The position numbers and the translations under genes were made by a program. Shown one piece after another: positions 8,757-16,475 of a stretch of DNA of 64,000 bases; the stretch's first letter is position 1; each line of letters begins with the position of its first letter. The DNA is from VXNE01 sp965208745. GTDB taxonomy: Bacteria; Pseudomonadota; Gammaproteobacteria; Pseudomonadales; Azotimanducaceae. The stretch is from the NCBI GenBank assembly GCA_965208745.1, contig CBDBPN010000004.1, forward strand, positions 372,001 through 436,000, written 5' to 3'. Below the pieces are notes generated by a model. The model was not told the origin of the DNA. It saw only the letters and a list, made by a program, of their open reading frames with translations, and made no database searches.

Positions 8757-8918
8757 GGTTCTCTCCCAAGAGGGTTTGGTGCGCGAGGCTACGTTGGCAG
8801 CAACGGAAAGGAAAGCCCACGTCCGGTCACGCCTGTCGCCCGATCCCCTTGGCCGAAGCGTGGTGCCGCGATACCTTTGCCGAATCGCGCCCGCTTCAAC
8901 CGCCCTAAGGAGAACGCG

Positions 8919-10559
8919 ATGGAACTGATGAATCCCTGCGGCGTCTTCGAGACGCGTGACGCTCCGCTGGCCCCGCGCGTCGCCCTCGGCCCGGATGTCA
9001 CGGTGGGCCTGTTCGCCAACGACAAGAATAACGCGGACGTGATGCTGGACCACGTGCGGAAGGGGCTCGCCGATACGGTCGGTGTGTCCGAGTTCCGCTG
9101 GTTCCGGAAGGAGGCGACGGAGCCGGCCGCATTCACCGAGGAGTTCCTCCGAGAATGCGACGCGGTTGTTGGAGCCGTCTGCGACTGAGGCTCCTGCACG
9201 TCGTGGTGTATCCATGACTGCATCGAACTCGAGCGACAAGGCATGCCGTCGGTGGCGATCTGCACCGACGAGTTCTTCACGCTCGCCAAGGCGGAGGCGA
9301 CCGGCTGGGGCCTGTCCGGCCTGCCCATGGCCATCGTGCCGCACCCCCTCGCGAACCGCGACGCCGAGGCGTGCGGCCGCTTCGCGCGCGACATCCTCGC
9401 CGAGATCGCGGAGGCGTTGAGCGGAGACCCGGAGGCGCTCGCGGCGAAGTACCGGGCGAAGCGCCCGGTCGGCGGCAGACGCCTCCGCTACCACGCCCTG
9501 TTCGACAGCGAGTTCAACGCGCCGGACGCCCCCGACCGGATCCGCGGCCCGGACGGCATCGAGGCGCTCAACCGCCTGTTCGTTTCCCGCGGCTGGACCG
9601 ACGGGCTCCCGGTGCTGCCCCCGACGCCGCAACGCTGCGAGGCCATGCTCGGCGACCGCGACCCTGATGAAGTCGCCGCCATCGTCGAGCCGCGACTCGG
9701 CCGCGCAACGTTGGGGAGAATCGCCGCGAACGCCGTCATGGCGGGCTGCGAACCGGCGCACTTTCCCGTCGTGCTCGCCGCGACGCGCGCGATGTGCGAC
9801 CCGGCGTTCAATCTCAAGGCCATCCAGTCGACGACCCATCCCTGCACCGTAGCCTGCCTCGTCGGCGCCCCCGCGTGCGAGGAACTCGGCATCAACGGAG
9901 CCTACAACGCCCTCGGCCAGGGGCACCGGGCGAACGCGGCGATCGGCCGCGCCATCCGGCTCATCCTGATCAACATCGGCGGCGCATCACCGGGCGCGCT
10001 CGACCGCTCGACGATGGGCTCGCCGGCGAAGTACACGTTCTGCTTCGCCGAGAACGCCGCGGCGAACCCCTGGCCGTCGTTTCACGACGAACTCGGGCTC
10101 GACCCGGTCGCCAGCCACGTGACGGTGTTCGGCGTCGAGGGCCCCCACAACGTCAACGACCACTACGGACGCACCGCGGAGGAGATCCTGCTGACCGTCG
10201 CGGGCACGCTGGCGTCTCCGGGGGCGAACAACTTCTACCTCGCGGGCCAGCCCGTCGTCGTCCTCGGCCCCGAGCACGCCGCGGTCATCGCCGCGGGCGG
10301 GTTCTCCAAGGCCGACGTGAAGCGGTTCCTCAGCGACCACGCGATCGTCCCGCGTGCGCTGGTGTCCGACGCCATGCTCGCGGAACTCGAGGAACGACTT
10401 CCTCACCGCCTCGTCGGCGAAAAAGGCAGCGGCGGGGTGCGGTTCGTGAGCGACCCCGACGAACTCATCGTGCTGGTGGCGGGCGGCGCGGGCCGGCACT
10501 CTGCGGTGCTGCCCACGTTCGGGCACTCGACGCGGGCGGTTACGCGGCGGATCACGTAG
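8919..10559 (+). CDS. UGSC-family selenoprotein, with in-frame TGA read as selenocysteine
   Basis: A single 546-residue frame interrupted only by TGA at 9186-9188 (codon 90). Reading that TGA as selenocysteine gives CD-U-GSCTSWCIHDC, which is the UGSC motif that names this family; homologues carry Cys or Sec at this place. ATG 8919 follows TAAGGAG. Domain 1 (about residues 1-175) is a thiol/selenol redox-like UGSC domain. Domain 2 (about 195-546) is a conserved C-terminal region with GWTDGLPVLPPT and INIGGASPGALDRSTMG. A hairpin with bacterial SECIS features follows the TGA. Without recoding, the gene would be split into 89- and 438-residue pieces sharing one frame. The function of the family is not known to me; a redox role is inferred from the U/C motif. 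No selA, selB, selC or selD gene is in this window. Confidence 0.9.
9189..9222 (+). promoter_or_regulatory. Bacterial SECIS element
   Basis: Directly after the TGA an RNA hairpin can form. GTCGTGG (9200-9206) pairs perfectly, with one G-U pair, with CCATGAC (9212-9218). The five-base loop TGTAT (9207-9211) has G as its second base. TGCA (9195-9198) pairs with TGCA (9219-9222) below a single bulged C, giving 11 pairs in all. The loop starts 19 bases after the TGA. Known bacterial SECIS elements have a short loop with G among the first two bases, about 16-37 bases after the UGA, so this one fits. It would bind SelB. Confidence 0.8.
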
Positions 10560-10582
10560 GAGCGAGCCTGCCCGTGAGGTGG

Positions 10583-11737
10583 TCAGACCCCTCGTCGAAC
10601 CAACACAACCAGGCGTTCCGCCAGTTCGTCGGCGGTGTGTGCGTCGATGATCGACTCGCCCACGGACGCTAGCAGGGCCCACTCGTCCACCCGGTCGAGC
10701 AGAGCGCGGACCTGTTCCCCTGCGTCGCCCCCAAAGCGTCGCGTGGCCTGTCGCACCAGCAGCTCGCGTTCCTTCGCCAAGCCCTCTGCCACGCCCTCCG
10801 CGTGGCCCTCCGCGTGGCCCTCCGCTCGGCCCTCCGCGCGGCCCTCCGCGCGGCCCTTCGCGCGGCCCTCCGCTCGGCCTGCAGCCACGGCATCCCTCCG
10901 CCAGCCTTCGATCGTCTCCTCCAGCCGTGAGGTCAGCACGGTCACGTCTTCCATCGCCAGTAGTTCCTCCATGCCCGGCAGGGCCAGATTGTAGTGCTCG
11001 TTGAGCCGGGAGAGCCAACGAGCCACCGTGTCCCGCAATCCGCCGTCTCCCAGACCCCGCACTGTCTCCCACAGCGGCGCCACAAGATCCGCGCGGTCGC
11101 GTGCGAACTCGATGCCGACCATCATCGAGACGACGTCGCCCGCGACATGCGGCCTGTCCCGAAGGGTCGAGAAGTCGAGCACCCAGTACCCCCATGGATG
11201 GAACGCGGCCAGACCCGGCGCCACGCTCGCCCGGCCGAGTACCGCCGGCGCACCAACGAGTTCCGACGCCGCCGTGGCCGCGCTCCAAGGCGCGCGTCCG
11301 TTGTACAGCAGGATGCAGAGCACCAGGCACGGTTCGCCCGACGCGAGCGCGCGCTGGGCCCGCAACTCTCGATACAGCTCGTTCCCATGGTCGAGGAAGC
11401 GCAGCGCCATCAGGCCATCGCGCCGAGACTGGAACTCCAGGTTCAGGAACATCAGAGCCGGATAGCCCTGCGAACGGGCGTCCTGCCTGAAGGCGACCTG
11501 CCAGACCTGATCGGCGCGCCGCAGGCGGAAGCCGCGCGTCACCCACTCTGGCGAGATCTTGCGTAGCGTGCGCAGGTCGAGCGCTTCGACCACGGAGCGC
11601 GGGAGTGGTCCTTCGGGCTCAACGAGATAGCGGCGTAGAACGTCCGTCACTGTCTTGCGGTGGCAACAGAGCGCCTTGTAGATCGCGTCGAAGGGAAACC
11701 GTGCCGACGCATCGTCGGGGGCGTTGGGCTTGTCCAT
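10583..11737 (-). CDS. Rpn/YhgA-type recombination-promoting nuclease (PD-(D/E)xK, transposase-like)
   Basis: A 384-residue protein of the Rpn family, whose members are DNA endonucleases related to transposases. The N-terminal nuclease core includes FDAIYKALC, then YPALMFLNLEFQS, where the E-x-Q of the PD-(D/E)xK fold lies (about residues 95-103), and a downstream LVLCILLYNGRAPW strand. Residues 287-320 are a low-complexity run of about eight copies of a four-residue G-(R/H)-A-E unit, coded by imperfect 12-base repeats at 10778-10879. The C-terminus resembles the Rpn tail (ATRRFGGDAGEQVRALLD). The gene sits alone at the edge of a toxin-antitoxin-rich zone. Confidence 0.85.
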   Translation of the reverse strand: MDKPNAPDDASARFPFDAIYKALCCHRKTVTDVLRRYLVEPEGPLPRSVVEALDLRTLRKISPEWVTRGFRLRRADQVWQVAFRQDARSQGYPALMFLNLEFQSRRDGLMALRFLDHGNELYRELRAQRALASGEPCLVLCILLYNGRAPWSAATAASELVGAPAVLGRASVAPGLAAFHPWGYWVLDFSTLRDRPHVAGDVVSMMVGIEFARDRADLVAPLWETVRGLGDGGLRDTVARWLSRLNEHYNLALPGMEELLAMEDVTVLTSRLEETIEGWRRDAVAAGRAEGRAKGRAEGRAEGRAEGHAEGHAEGVAEGLAKERELLVRQATRRFGGDAGEQVRALLDRVDEWALLASVGESIIDAHTADELAERLVVLVRRGV

Positions 11738-11941
11738 GTGGCCACAACCTAAAGCTTCTCAAGCGGCCTGTCGTCAGGCGATCTCTCCGATCCACGTAGG
11801 AGATCGGCCATGCGTGACAAACGGGGTACGCAACCGGTAGCGGGAACCGCGGCGCCCGCCCTTGCCGATGGCGCCTGCAGGGCAGCGACGACATGGCCCG
11901 GGAACCGTCGATCGAGATGCCCTTCCCCGTGCCCGCGCTGA

Positions 11942-12346
11942 CTACCCGTACGCAGCGAGGAACTCGTGAGGAGGAACGAGCGCAATCCCGCGCCATGGGT
12001 GCGACGAGAGCAAGTCCCGATCACCAGTGAGGACCACTTCGCTCTCGGAGTCCAGGGTAAGAGCAAGCAGCCGGTTGTCGTCCGGATCGCGGCAATCTTC
12101 CACGATCGAGAGTACGGGGATCGTCCTCGCAATCCGGAGCACGCGACGCAGGAACTCCTCTCGATCCGCGAGGGAGACGTAACGATCGAACTTCTCCCGG
12201 GAGAGCACGTCGGCCAGTTCCTCGATCAACGCGTCCGACACGACCACTTCATGGTCGTCCAGGGCCCTGTCGACGGCACGGGCCGAGGTCGAACTCGACA
12301 GCAGGAGCCGGCTGACCCACGCGTTCGTATCGATGACGACCCGCAC
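11942..12346 (-). CDS. PIN-domain toxin (putative ribonuclease)
   Basis: A 134-residue PIN domain with the expected acidic residues: Asp near residue 6 (VIDTNAWVSRLL), a central Glu (ALIEELADVL), Asp in DCRDPDDNRLLAL and Asp in LTGDRDLL. PIN toxins cleave tRNA or other RNA and are held inactive by a partner. The antitoxin gene begins upstream and ends three bases before this start, the usual antitoxin-first order. It belongs to the PIN group annotated as a putative type II toxin component rather than classical VapC. Confidence 0.87.
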   Translation of the reverse strand: MRVVIDTNAWVSRLLLSSSTSARAVDRALDDHEVVVSDALIEELADVLSREKFDRYVSLADREEFLRRVLRIARTIPVLSIVEDCRDPDDNRLLALTLDSESEVVLTGDRDLLSSHPWRGIALVPPHEFLAAYG

Positions 12347-12349
12347 GCG

Positions 12350-12595
12350 TCAGGGTCCGAGCAACTCGTCCAGTTTGTCCTCGGTGAAGCCGCGCGCCCG
12401 CGCCGCATCGGACACTCGGTCGCAGAAGCGTTGGAACTCCACGACGTTGGCGGCGGTCAAGCGCCGATAGTCCAGGGGTGAGAGCACGACGGCCACTTCG
12501 CGGTTCTGACGGCGAATGGTGACTGGCTCGCGCTGCGCGGCGTCCAGCACGGCGGCAAGCCGCTGCTTGGCTTCAGATGCCGATATATAGCGCAT
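12350..12595 (-). CDS. Phd/YefM-type antitoxin
   Basis: An 81-residue antitoxin that opens with MRYISASEAKQRLAAVLDAA, the Phd/YefM DNA-binding fold, followed by EPVTIRRQNREVAVVLSP and a flexible C-terminal tail likely to wrap the PIN toxin. The ATG at 12595 lies four bases from the nearest of three TGTCTA repeats upstream, which are likely its own operator. The pair forms an operon with a three-base gap. Confidence 0.9.
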   Translation of the reverse strand: MRYISASEAKQRLAAVLDAAQREPVTIRRQNREVAVVLSPLDYRRLTAANVVEFQRFCDRVSDAARARGFTEDKLDELLGP

Positions 12596-12598
12596 GGT

Positions 12599-12632
12599 TG
12601 TCTATTTTGTCTAAAACCAACTGATTAGACAA
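12599..12632 (-). promoter_or_regulatory. Operator palindrome of the Phd/PIN module
   Basis: TTGTCTAA at 12607-12614 and TTAGACAA at 12625-12632 form a perfect 8-bp inverted repeat with a 10-base spacer. A further direct copy of the core, TGTCTA, lies at 12599-12604. The cluster starts four bases upstream of the antitoxin ATG. Phd-type antitoxins repress their own operon through such repeats. The site is AT-rich against a GC-rich background. It also spans the TAA stop of the adjacent PhyH gene. Confidence 0.6.
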
Positions 12633-13716
12633 TCAATTTGCGCTGGCGTTCCTGCCCAACGAAATCCCATTCCGACCAGTGGTCGCACAACCTAGCGATG
12701 GAAGTGCCCCAAGGATCGTACGACTCCGGATAGTCGAGGAACTGACCGAAGTACCCGCGGTCCGGATGGTCGCTGACGCCGTGGCCCACGCGCCGCGTCC
12801 CCTCGTGCGGGTTCCCCTCGCGGAGCCGCCGGATGCGGAAGTAGACGTTCATGCGCGGGTGTGGACCATGGTTCGGCGTCGCGGTGTGCGGGCAGGCGTG
12901 CAGGGCAATCACGGCGTCCCCCGCGGCGAGCAGGATGGGAGTGAGTTCGGGCCATGCCCAACCGTCGATGGCCGGGGCCGCGGCCGCCTCCCGCGCCCGG
13001 GCGCGCACCGTCGCCGGCAGCCCGTTGAACACGGGGCGGCCGTCCTCGTCGATGCGGATGCGCGGCCAGCCGGGACCCTCCGGCCCGATCACGCCGCCGC
13101 TGTCGCGCTGCATCCGGAACGCCGCCTCGACCTCCTCGTGCACCCCTTTCATCACGGCGAACTGGCCGTTGCCCGGCTCGAGCTGGTCGTTCAGCGCGAT
13201 GCCCACCAGCGCCGTGTAGCTGCCGAGCGAGATGCGGCGGTCAGGATCCTGCCAGAGCAGGCCATCGTTGGTCCCGCGCCGCTCGTCGTCTTCCCCGAAG
13301 TAGCGCGTCGCATCCCGCGGCCGGCCCCGTTCGGGCTCGATGTCCTCCGCCCGCGTGGGGATCGGCCCCGACCAGCTCCCGTCAACGTGTGGTGCCGGCT
13401 TGCCGCCGAGCAGGTCATGACCGGGCGTGACCGCGATCTGGCAACTGACCACGTCGGGAAACGGCCCCATCTCGGCGCGCAGCATTGGTGCAAGGCTACT
13501 CTCGCCGAACAGCCCAACCATATCCGGGTGCGTCGCCAGCTTCGCCGGCGCGAGGAGGCGGCGCTCCGTAGGCGGCATGCCCGCCAGGATGCGTTCCCGT
13601 GCCCGCGCCACCCTGTCCGGCTCCACCGCACCCCGGACGATGACGAACCCGTCCCGCACGAAGTCACGGCGCTGCGCCAGCGTCAGCGAAGTCGGGCCAG
13701 AGGTCTTCCGCTCCAT
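12625..13716 (-). CDS. Phytanoyl-CoA dioxygenase (PhyH)-family protein
   Basis: A 363-residue non-haem Fe(II)/2-oxoglutarate oxygenase. The iron-binding HxD is in PHVDGSW and the distal His is probably in ALHACPHTATPNHGPHPR, which also supplies the Arg/Thr that would bind 2-oxoglutarate. The N-terminus (TLAQRRDFVRDGFVIVRG) is typical of PhyH. The open frame continues far upstream, but ATG 13716 is the natural start because beyond it the frame overlaps the divergent metY. The substrate is unknown; family members hydroxylate acyl-CoAs or small secondary metabolites. Confidence 0.88.
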   Translation of the reverse strand: MERKTSGPTSLTLAQRRDFVRDGFVIVRGAVEPDRVARARERILAGMPPTERRLLAPAKLATHPDMVGLFGESSLAPMLRAEMGPFPDVVSCQIAVTPGHDLLGGKPAPHVDGSWSGPIPTRAEDIEPERGRPRDATRYFGEDDERRGTNDGLLWQDPDRRISLGSYTALVGIALNDQLEPGNGQFAVMKGVHEEVEAAFRMQRDSGGVIGPEGPGWPRIRIDEDGRPVFNGLPATVRARAREAAAAPAIDGWAWPELTPILLAAGDAVIALHACPHTATPNHGPHPRMNVYFRIRRLREGNPHEGTRRVGHGVSDHPDRGYFGQFLDYPESYDPWGTSIARLCDHWSEWDFVGQERQRKLIV

Positions 13717-13782
13717 CCGCGAAATGGTAGCCGCGCGTCCACCCGCATTGACAGCGACCGCTCCCGGGGAGACGCTGCACCC

Positions 13783-15093
13783 ATGTCCGACGACTACCAA
13801 CCCGATCGCCAGTTCGGCTTCCACACCCGCGCCGTGCACGCCGGGGCGCGCCCGGAACCGACCACGGGCGCCCGCGCCGTGCCGATCTACCAGACCTCGA
13901 GCTTCGTCTTCGAGGATCCGGAGTCCGCGGCCGCGTACTTCAACCTGCAGGAGTACGGCAACACGTACTCCCGCATCATGAACCCCACCGTCGCAGCCCT
14001 CGAGGAGCGCCTCGCGAACCTCGAGGGCGGCATCGGCGCCGTGGCCTTCGCGAGCGGGCTGGCGGCGCAGTCGTCGGCGCTGTTCACCATGCTCGTGCCC
14101 GGCGACCACATGGTCGCGTCGGCGGCGCTCTACGGCGGCACGGTGACGCAGCTCAAGCACCTGGCCCGCAAGCTCTCCGTCGATCTCACCTTCGTCGATC
14201 CGGACTCCCCGGCCGACTGGGCCGGCGCGGTCCGGGACGAAACCCGCGTGCTGTTCGCCGAGACCATCGGCAACCCGGGCGGCAACGTCCTCGACATCGA
14301 GGCCGTCGCGGCGATCGCGCACGATGCCGGCGTCCCCCTGCTCGTGGACAACACCTTCGCGACCCCTTACCTGTGCCGCCCGATCGAATGGGGCGCCGAC
14401 ATCGTCGTGCACTCCGTGACCAAGTTCATCGGCGGCCACGGCACGAGCATCGGCGGCGCCGTCGTGGACTCCGGGGAGTTCGACTGGTCGAACGGCAAGT
14501 TCGCGATCGTCGCGGACCCCTCCCCCGCGTATCACGGGCTCGCCTTCCACGAGACCTTCGGCAGCTACGGCTACCTGATGAAGCTGCGCGCCGAGACGCT
14601 GCGCGACCTCGGCGGGGCCATGAGCCCGCTGAACGCCTTCCTCTTCATGCAGGGACTGGAGACGCTTCCCCTGCGCATGGAGCGGCACGTCAGCAACGCC
14701 ATGGCCGTCGCGCAGTGGCTGTCGGAGCGCGCCGACGTCGCTGGCGTGCGGCATCCCGGCCTGTCCGACAGCCCGTATGCGCCGCTGACCGAGAAGTACC
14801 TGCCGAAAGGCGCCGGGGCCGTGTTCTGCTTCGATCTCGACGGCGGGCGCGAGGCGGGCCAGGACTTCATCCGGGGCGTGCGGCTCTTCTCCCACCTGGC
14901 CAACGTCGGGGACGCGAAGAGCCTCATCATCCACCCCGCGAGCACCACGCACCGGCAGCTCGGGGACGACGAACTCGCCGCCGCCGGCATCGGGCCCGGC
15001 ACCATTCGCCTCTCGATCGGCATCGAGGATCCGCGGGACCTGATCTGGGACCTCGAACGGGGCTTCGCACGCATGCACGGGAACGGCACATGA
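13783..15093 (+). CDS. metY: O-acetylhomoserine sulfhydrylase-like PLP enzyme
   Basis: A 436-residue Cys/Met-metabolism PLP enzyme (cystathionine gamma-synthase fold). MetY makes homocysteine from O-acetylhomoserine and sulfide. The PLP Lys is K214 in SVTKFIGGHGTSIGG; GFHTRAVHAG near residue 11 and PIYQTSSFVF are typical of the MetY branch, as are the length and the extended insert around HGLAFHETFG. ATG 13783 is used because everything upstream in the frame overlaps the PhyH gene. It is followed, with an ATGA overlap, by a CoA-binding protein gene, a common pairing. Confidence 0.92.
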   Translation: MSDDYQPDRQFGFHTRAVHAGARPEPTTGARAVPIYQTSSFVFEDPESAAAYFNLQEYGNTYSRIMNPTVAALEERLANLEGGIGAVAFASGLAAQSSALFTMLVPGDHMVASAALYGGTVTQLKHLARKLSVDLTFVDPDSPADWAGAVRDETRVLFAETIGNPGGNVLDIEAVAAIAHDAGVPLLVDNTFATPYLCRPIEWGADIVVHSVTKFIGGHGTSIGGAVVDSGEFDWSNGKFAIVADPSPAYHGLAFHETFGSYGYLMKLRAETLRDLGGAMSPLNAFLFMQGLETLPLRMERHVSNAMAVAQWLSERADVAGVRHPGLSDSPYAPLTEKYLPKGAGAVFCFDLDGGREAGQDFIRGVRLFSHLANVGDAKSLIIHPASTTHRQLGDDELAAAGIGPGTIRLSIGIEDPRDLIWDLERGFARMHGNGT

Positions 15094-15569
15094 CGGACCT
15101 CTCGGCCTACCAGGACCCCGAAGTCATCCAGCGCGTCCTGCACCAGGCGCGCACGGTGGCCGTCGTCGGCCTGTCCTCGAACGTCCTGCGCGCGAGCAAC
15201 TTCGTCGGCTTCTACGCGGCGCGGCACGGCTACCGCGTCATCCCGGTGAACCCGCGCGAGGAGGAAGTCCTCGGCGAACGCTCGTATCCGAGCCTGTCGG
15301 ACATCCCGGAGCCCGTGGACCTCGTGGATGTCTTCCGCGCTCCCGACGCCGTCCCCGGCATCGCGCGGGAGGCGGTGGCGACCGGCGCCCGCGCCCTCTG
15401 GCTACAGTTCGGCGTCATCAGCCCGGAAGGCGTCGAGATCGCGACGGCCGGCGGCCTCGACGTGGTCATGGACCGCTGCTTCAAGATCGAGCACGCGCGT
15501 TACATCGGCCGCATGCACGTGCTGGGTTTCGATACCGGGGTGATCTCGTCGCGGCGCGAGGCGCACTGA
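15090..15569 (+). CDS. CoA-binding domain protein (YccU-like)
   Basis: A 159-residue Rossmann-fold CoA-binding protein. The nucleotide-binding strand is TVAVVGLSSNVLRASN, followed by HGYRVIPVNPREEEVLG and DLVDVFRAPD, which are characteristic of the YccU/CoA-binding family. The C-terminus contains a conserved MDRCFKIEHAR. It is coupled to metY by a four-base ATGA overlap. The family's biochemical role is unclear, but the repeated pairing with MetY suggests a link to sulfur amino-acid metabolism. Confidence 0.9.
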   Translation: MTDLSAYQDPEVIQRVLHQARTVAVVGLSSNVLRASNFVGFYAARHGYRVIPVNPREEEVLGERSYPSLSDIPEPVDLVDVFRAPDAVPGIAREAVATGARALWLQFGVISPEGVEIATAGGLDVVMDRCFKIEHARYIGRMHVLGFDTGVISSRREAH

Positions 15570-15593
15570 GCGCCGGACACGCCGCACCGACCC

Positions 15594-16415
15594 ATGCCGG
15601 ATCGCGAAGGGAGGGAAGCCCTGGCCTCTGAACCACGAGACCTCGACGGCCTCGTCGAAGGCGCGGTCAACCTGCGCGACCTCGGCGGACTGCGGACCCG
15701 TGACGGCGCGCAGGTCCGTCCGCGCCGGCTACTGCGTTCCGGACTGATGCACGCGATCACCGAGGCCGGTCTTGGCACCCTTCGGGACACCCTCGGCATC
15801 CGGACCGTCATCGACTTTCGCGACCCCGGCGAGCGGGAGCAGGACGGGCTGGTGGACTGGGCGCGCCACGGCGTGACGGCCCTGCACCTGCCGCCCCTGT
15901 CCGACGCCGCGTTCGTCGCGCAGCAGCGGGCGGTGGCGGGGGAGCGGGCCGCGGCATGGAAGGCGTCGGCGCCCGGAGGCGGTTTCGAGAGGGCGATGTA
16001 CCGCGACCTCGTGCGCGGCGACACCGGCAGGCGCGCCTACCGCGCGTTTCTGGAGCGGCTCGCGGACCCGGCCACGGGTCCCACGGTGTTCCACTGCAGC
16101 GGCGGCCGCGACCGGACCGGCATCGCCGCCGCCCTCGCGCTGACCGTCCTGGGCGTCGACGAAGTCCTCATCTGCGAGGACTATCGCGTGAGCGGAGAGC
16201 AGCTCCGCCCGCACACGCGCCACTTCGTCGAGCAGTTGGCGACGTTCGGGCTCACGGAACCCCAATGGCTACAGCTCGTCCAGTGCGGGGCGGCCACCAT
16301 GGCGGGACTCCTGGACGACCTGCGGGCGGAGTACGGGTCCCCGATGGGTTACGTCGAGGCCATCGGGGTCGGCGTCGAAACGGTAGCGAAGATCCGCGGG
16401 GCACTACTGCGCTAA
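15594..16415 (+). CDS. Tyrosine-protein phosphatase-like protein
   Basis: A 273-residue member of the bacterial protein tyrosine/serine phosphatase family (Pfam Y_phosphatase3). The signature C-x5-R loop is HCSGGRDR with Cys168 and Arg174. Upstream lie NLRDLGGLRTRDG and a TVIDFRDPGER strand typical of this family. The ATG is 25 bases after the CoA-binding gene, so it may be the last gene of the metY unit. The substrate could be a protein or a phospholipid/inositol phosphate. Confidence 0.88.
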   Translation: MPDREGREALASEPRDLDGLVEGAVNLRDLGGLRTRDGAQVRPRRLLRSGLMHAITEAGLGTLRDTLGIRTVIDFRDPGEREQDGLVDWARHGVTALHLPPLSDAAFVAQQRAVAGERAAAWKASAPGGGFERAMYRDLVRGDTGRRAYRAFLERLADPATGPTVFHCSGGRDRTGIAAALALTVLGVDEVLICEDYRVSGEQLRPHTRHFVEQLATFGLTEPQWLQLVQCGAATMAGLLDDLRAEYGSPMGYVEAIGVGVETVAKIRGALLR

Positions 16416-16475
16416 CGTCGCCTGGGCCGAGCGCCAGTAGAACCACGAGACGGCACTCAAGGGCGTCCCCGACGT

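Noticed and set aside
9186..9188. TGA taken as a true stop, giving two separate genes
   Set aside because: Both parts share one frame, the bridging codons match the UGSC motif, and a SECIS-like hairpin follows.
12679..13782. Long N-terminal extension of metY
   Set aside because: It overlaps the PhyH gene on the other strand and has no conserved sequence; ATG 13783 gives the usual MetY length.
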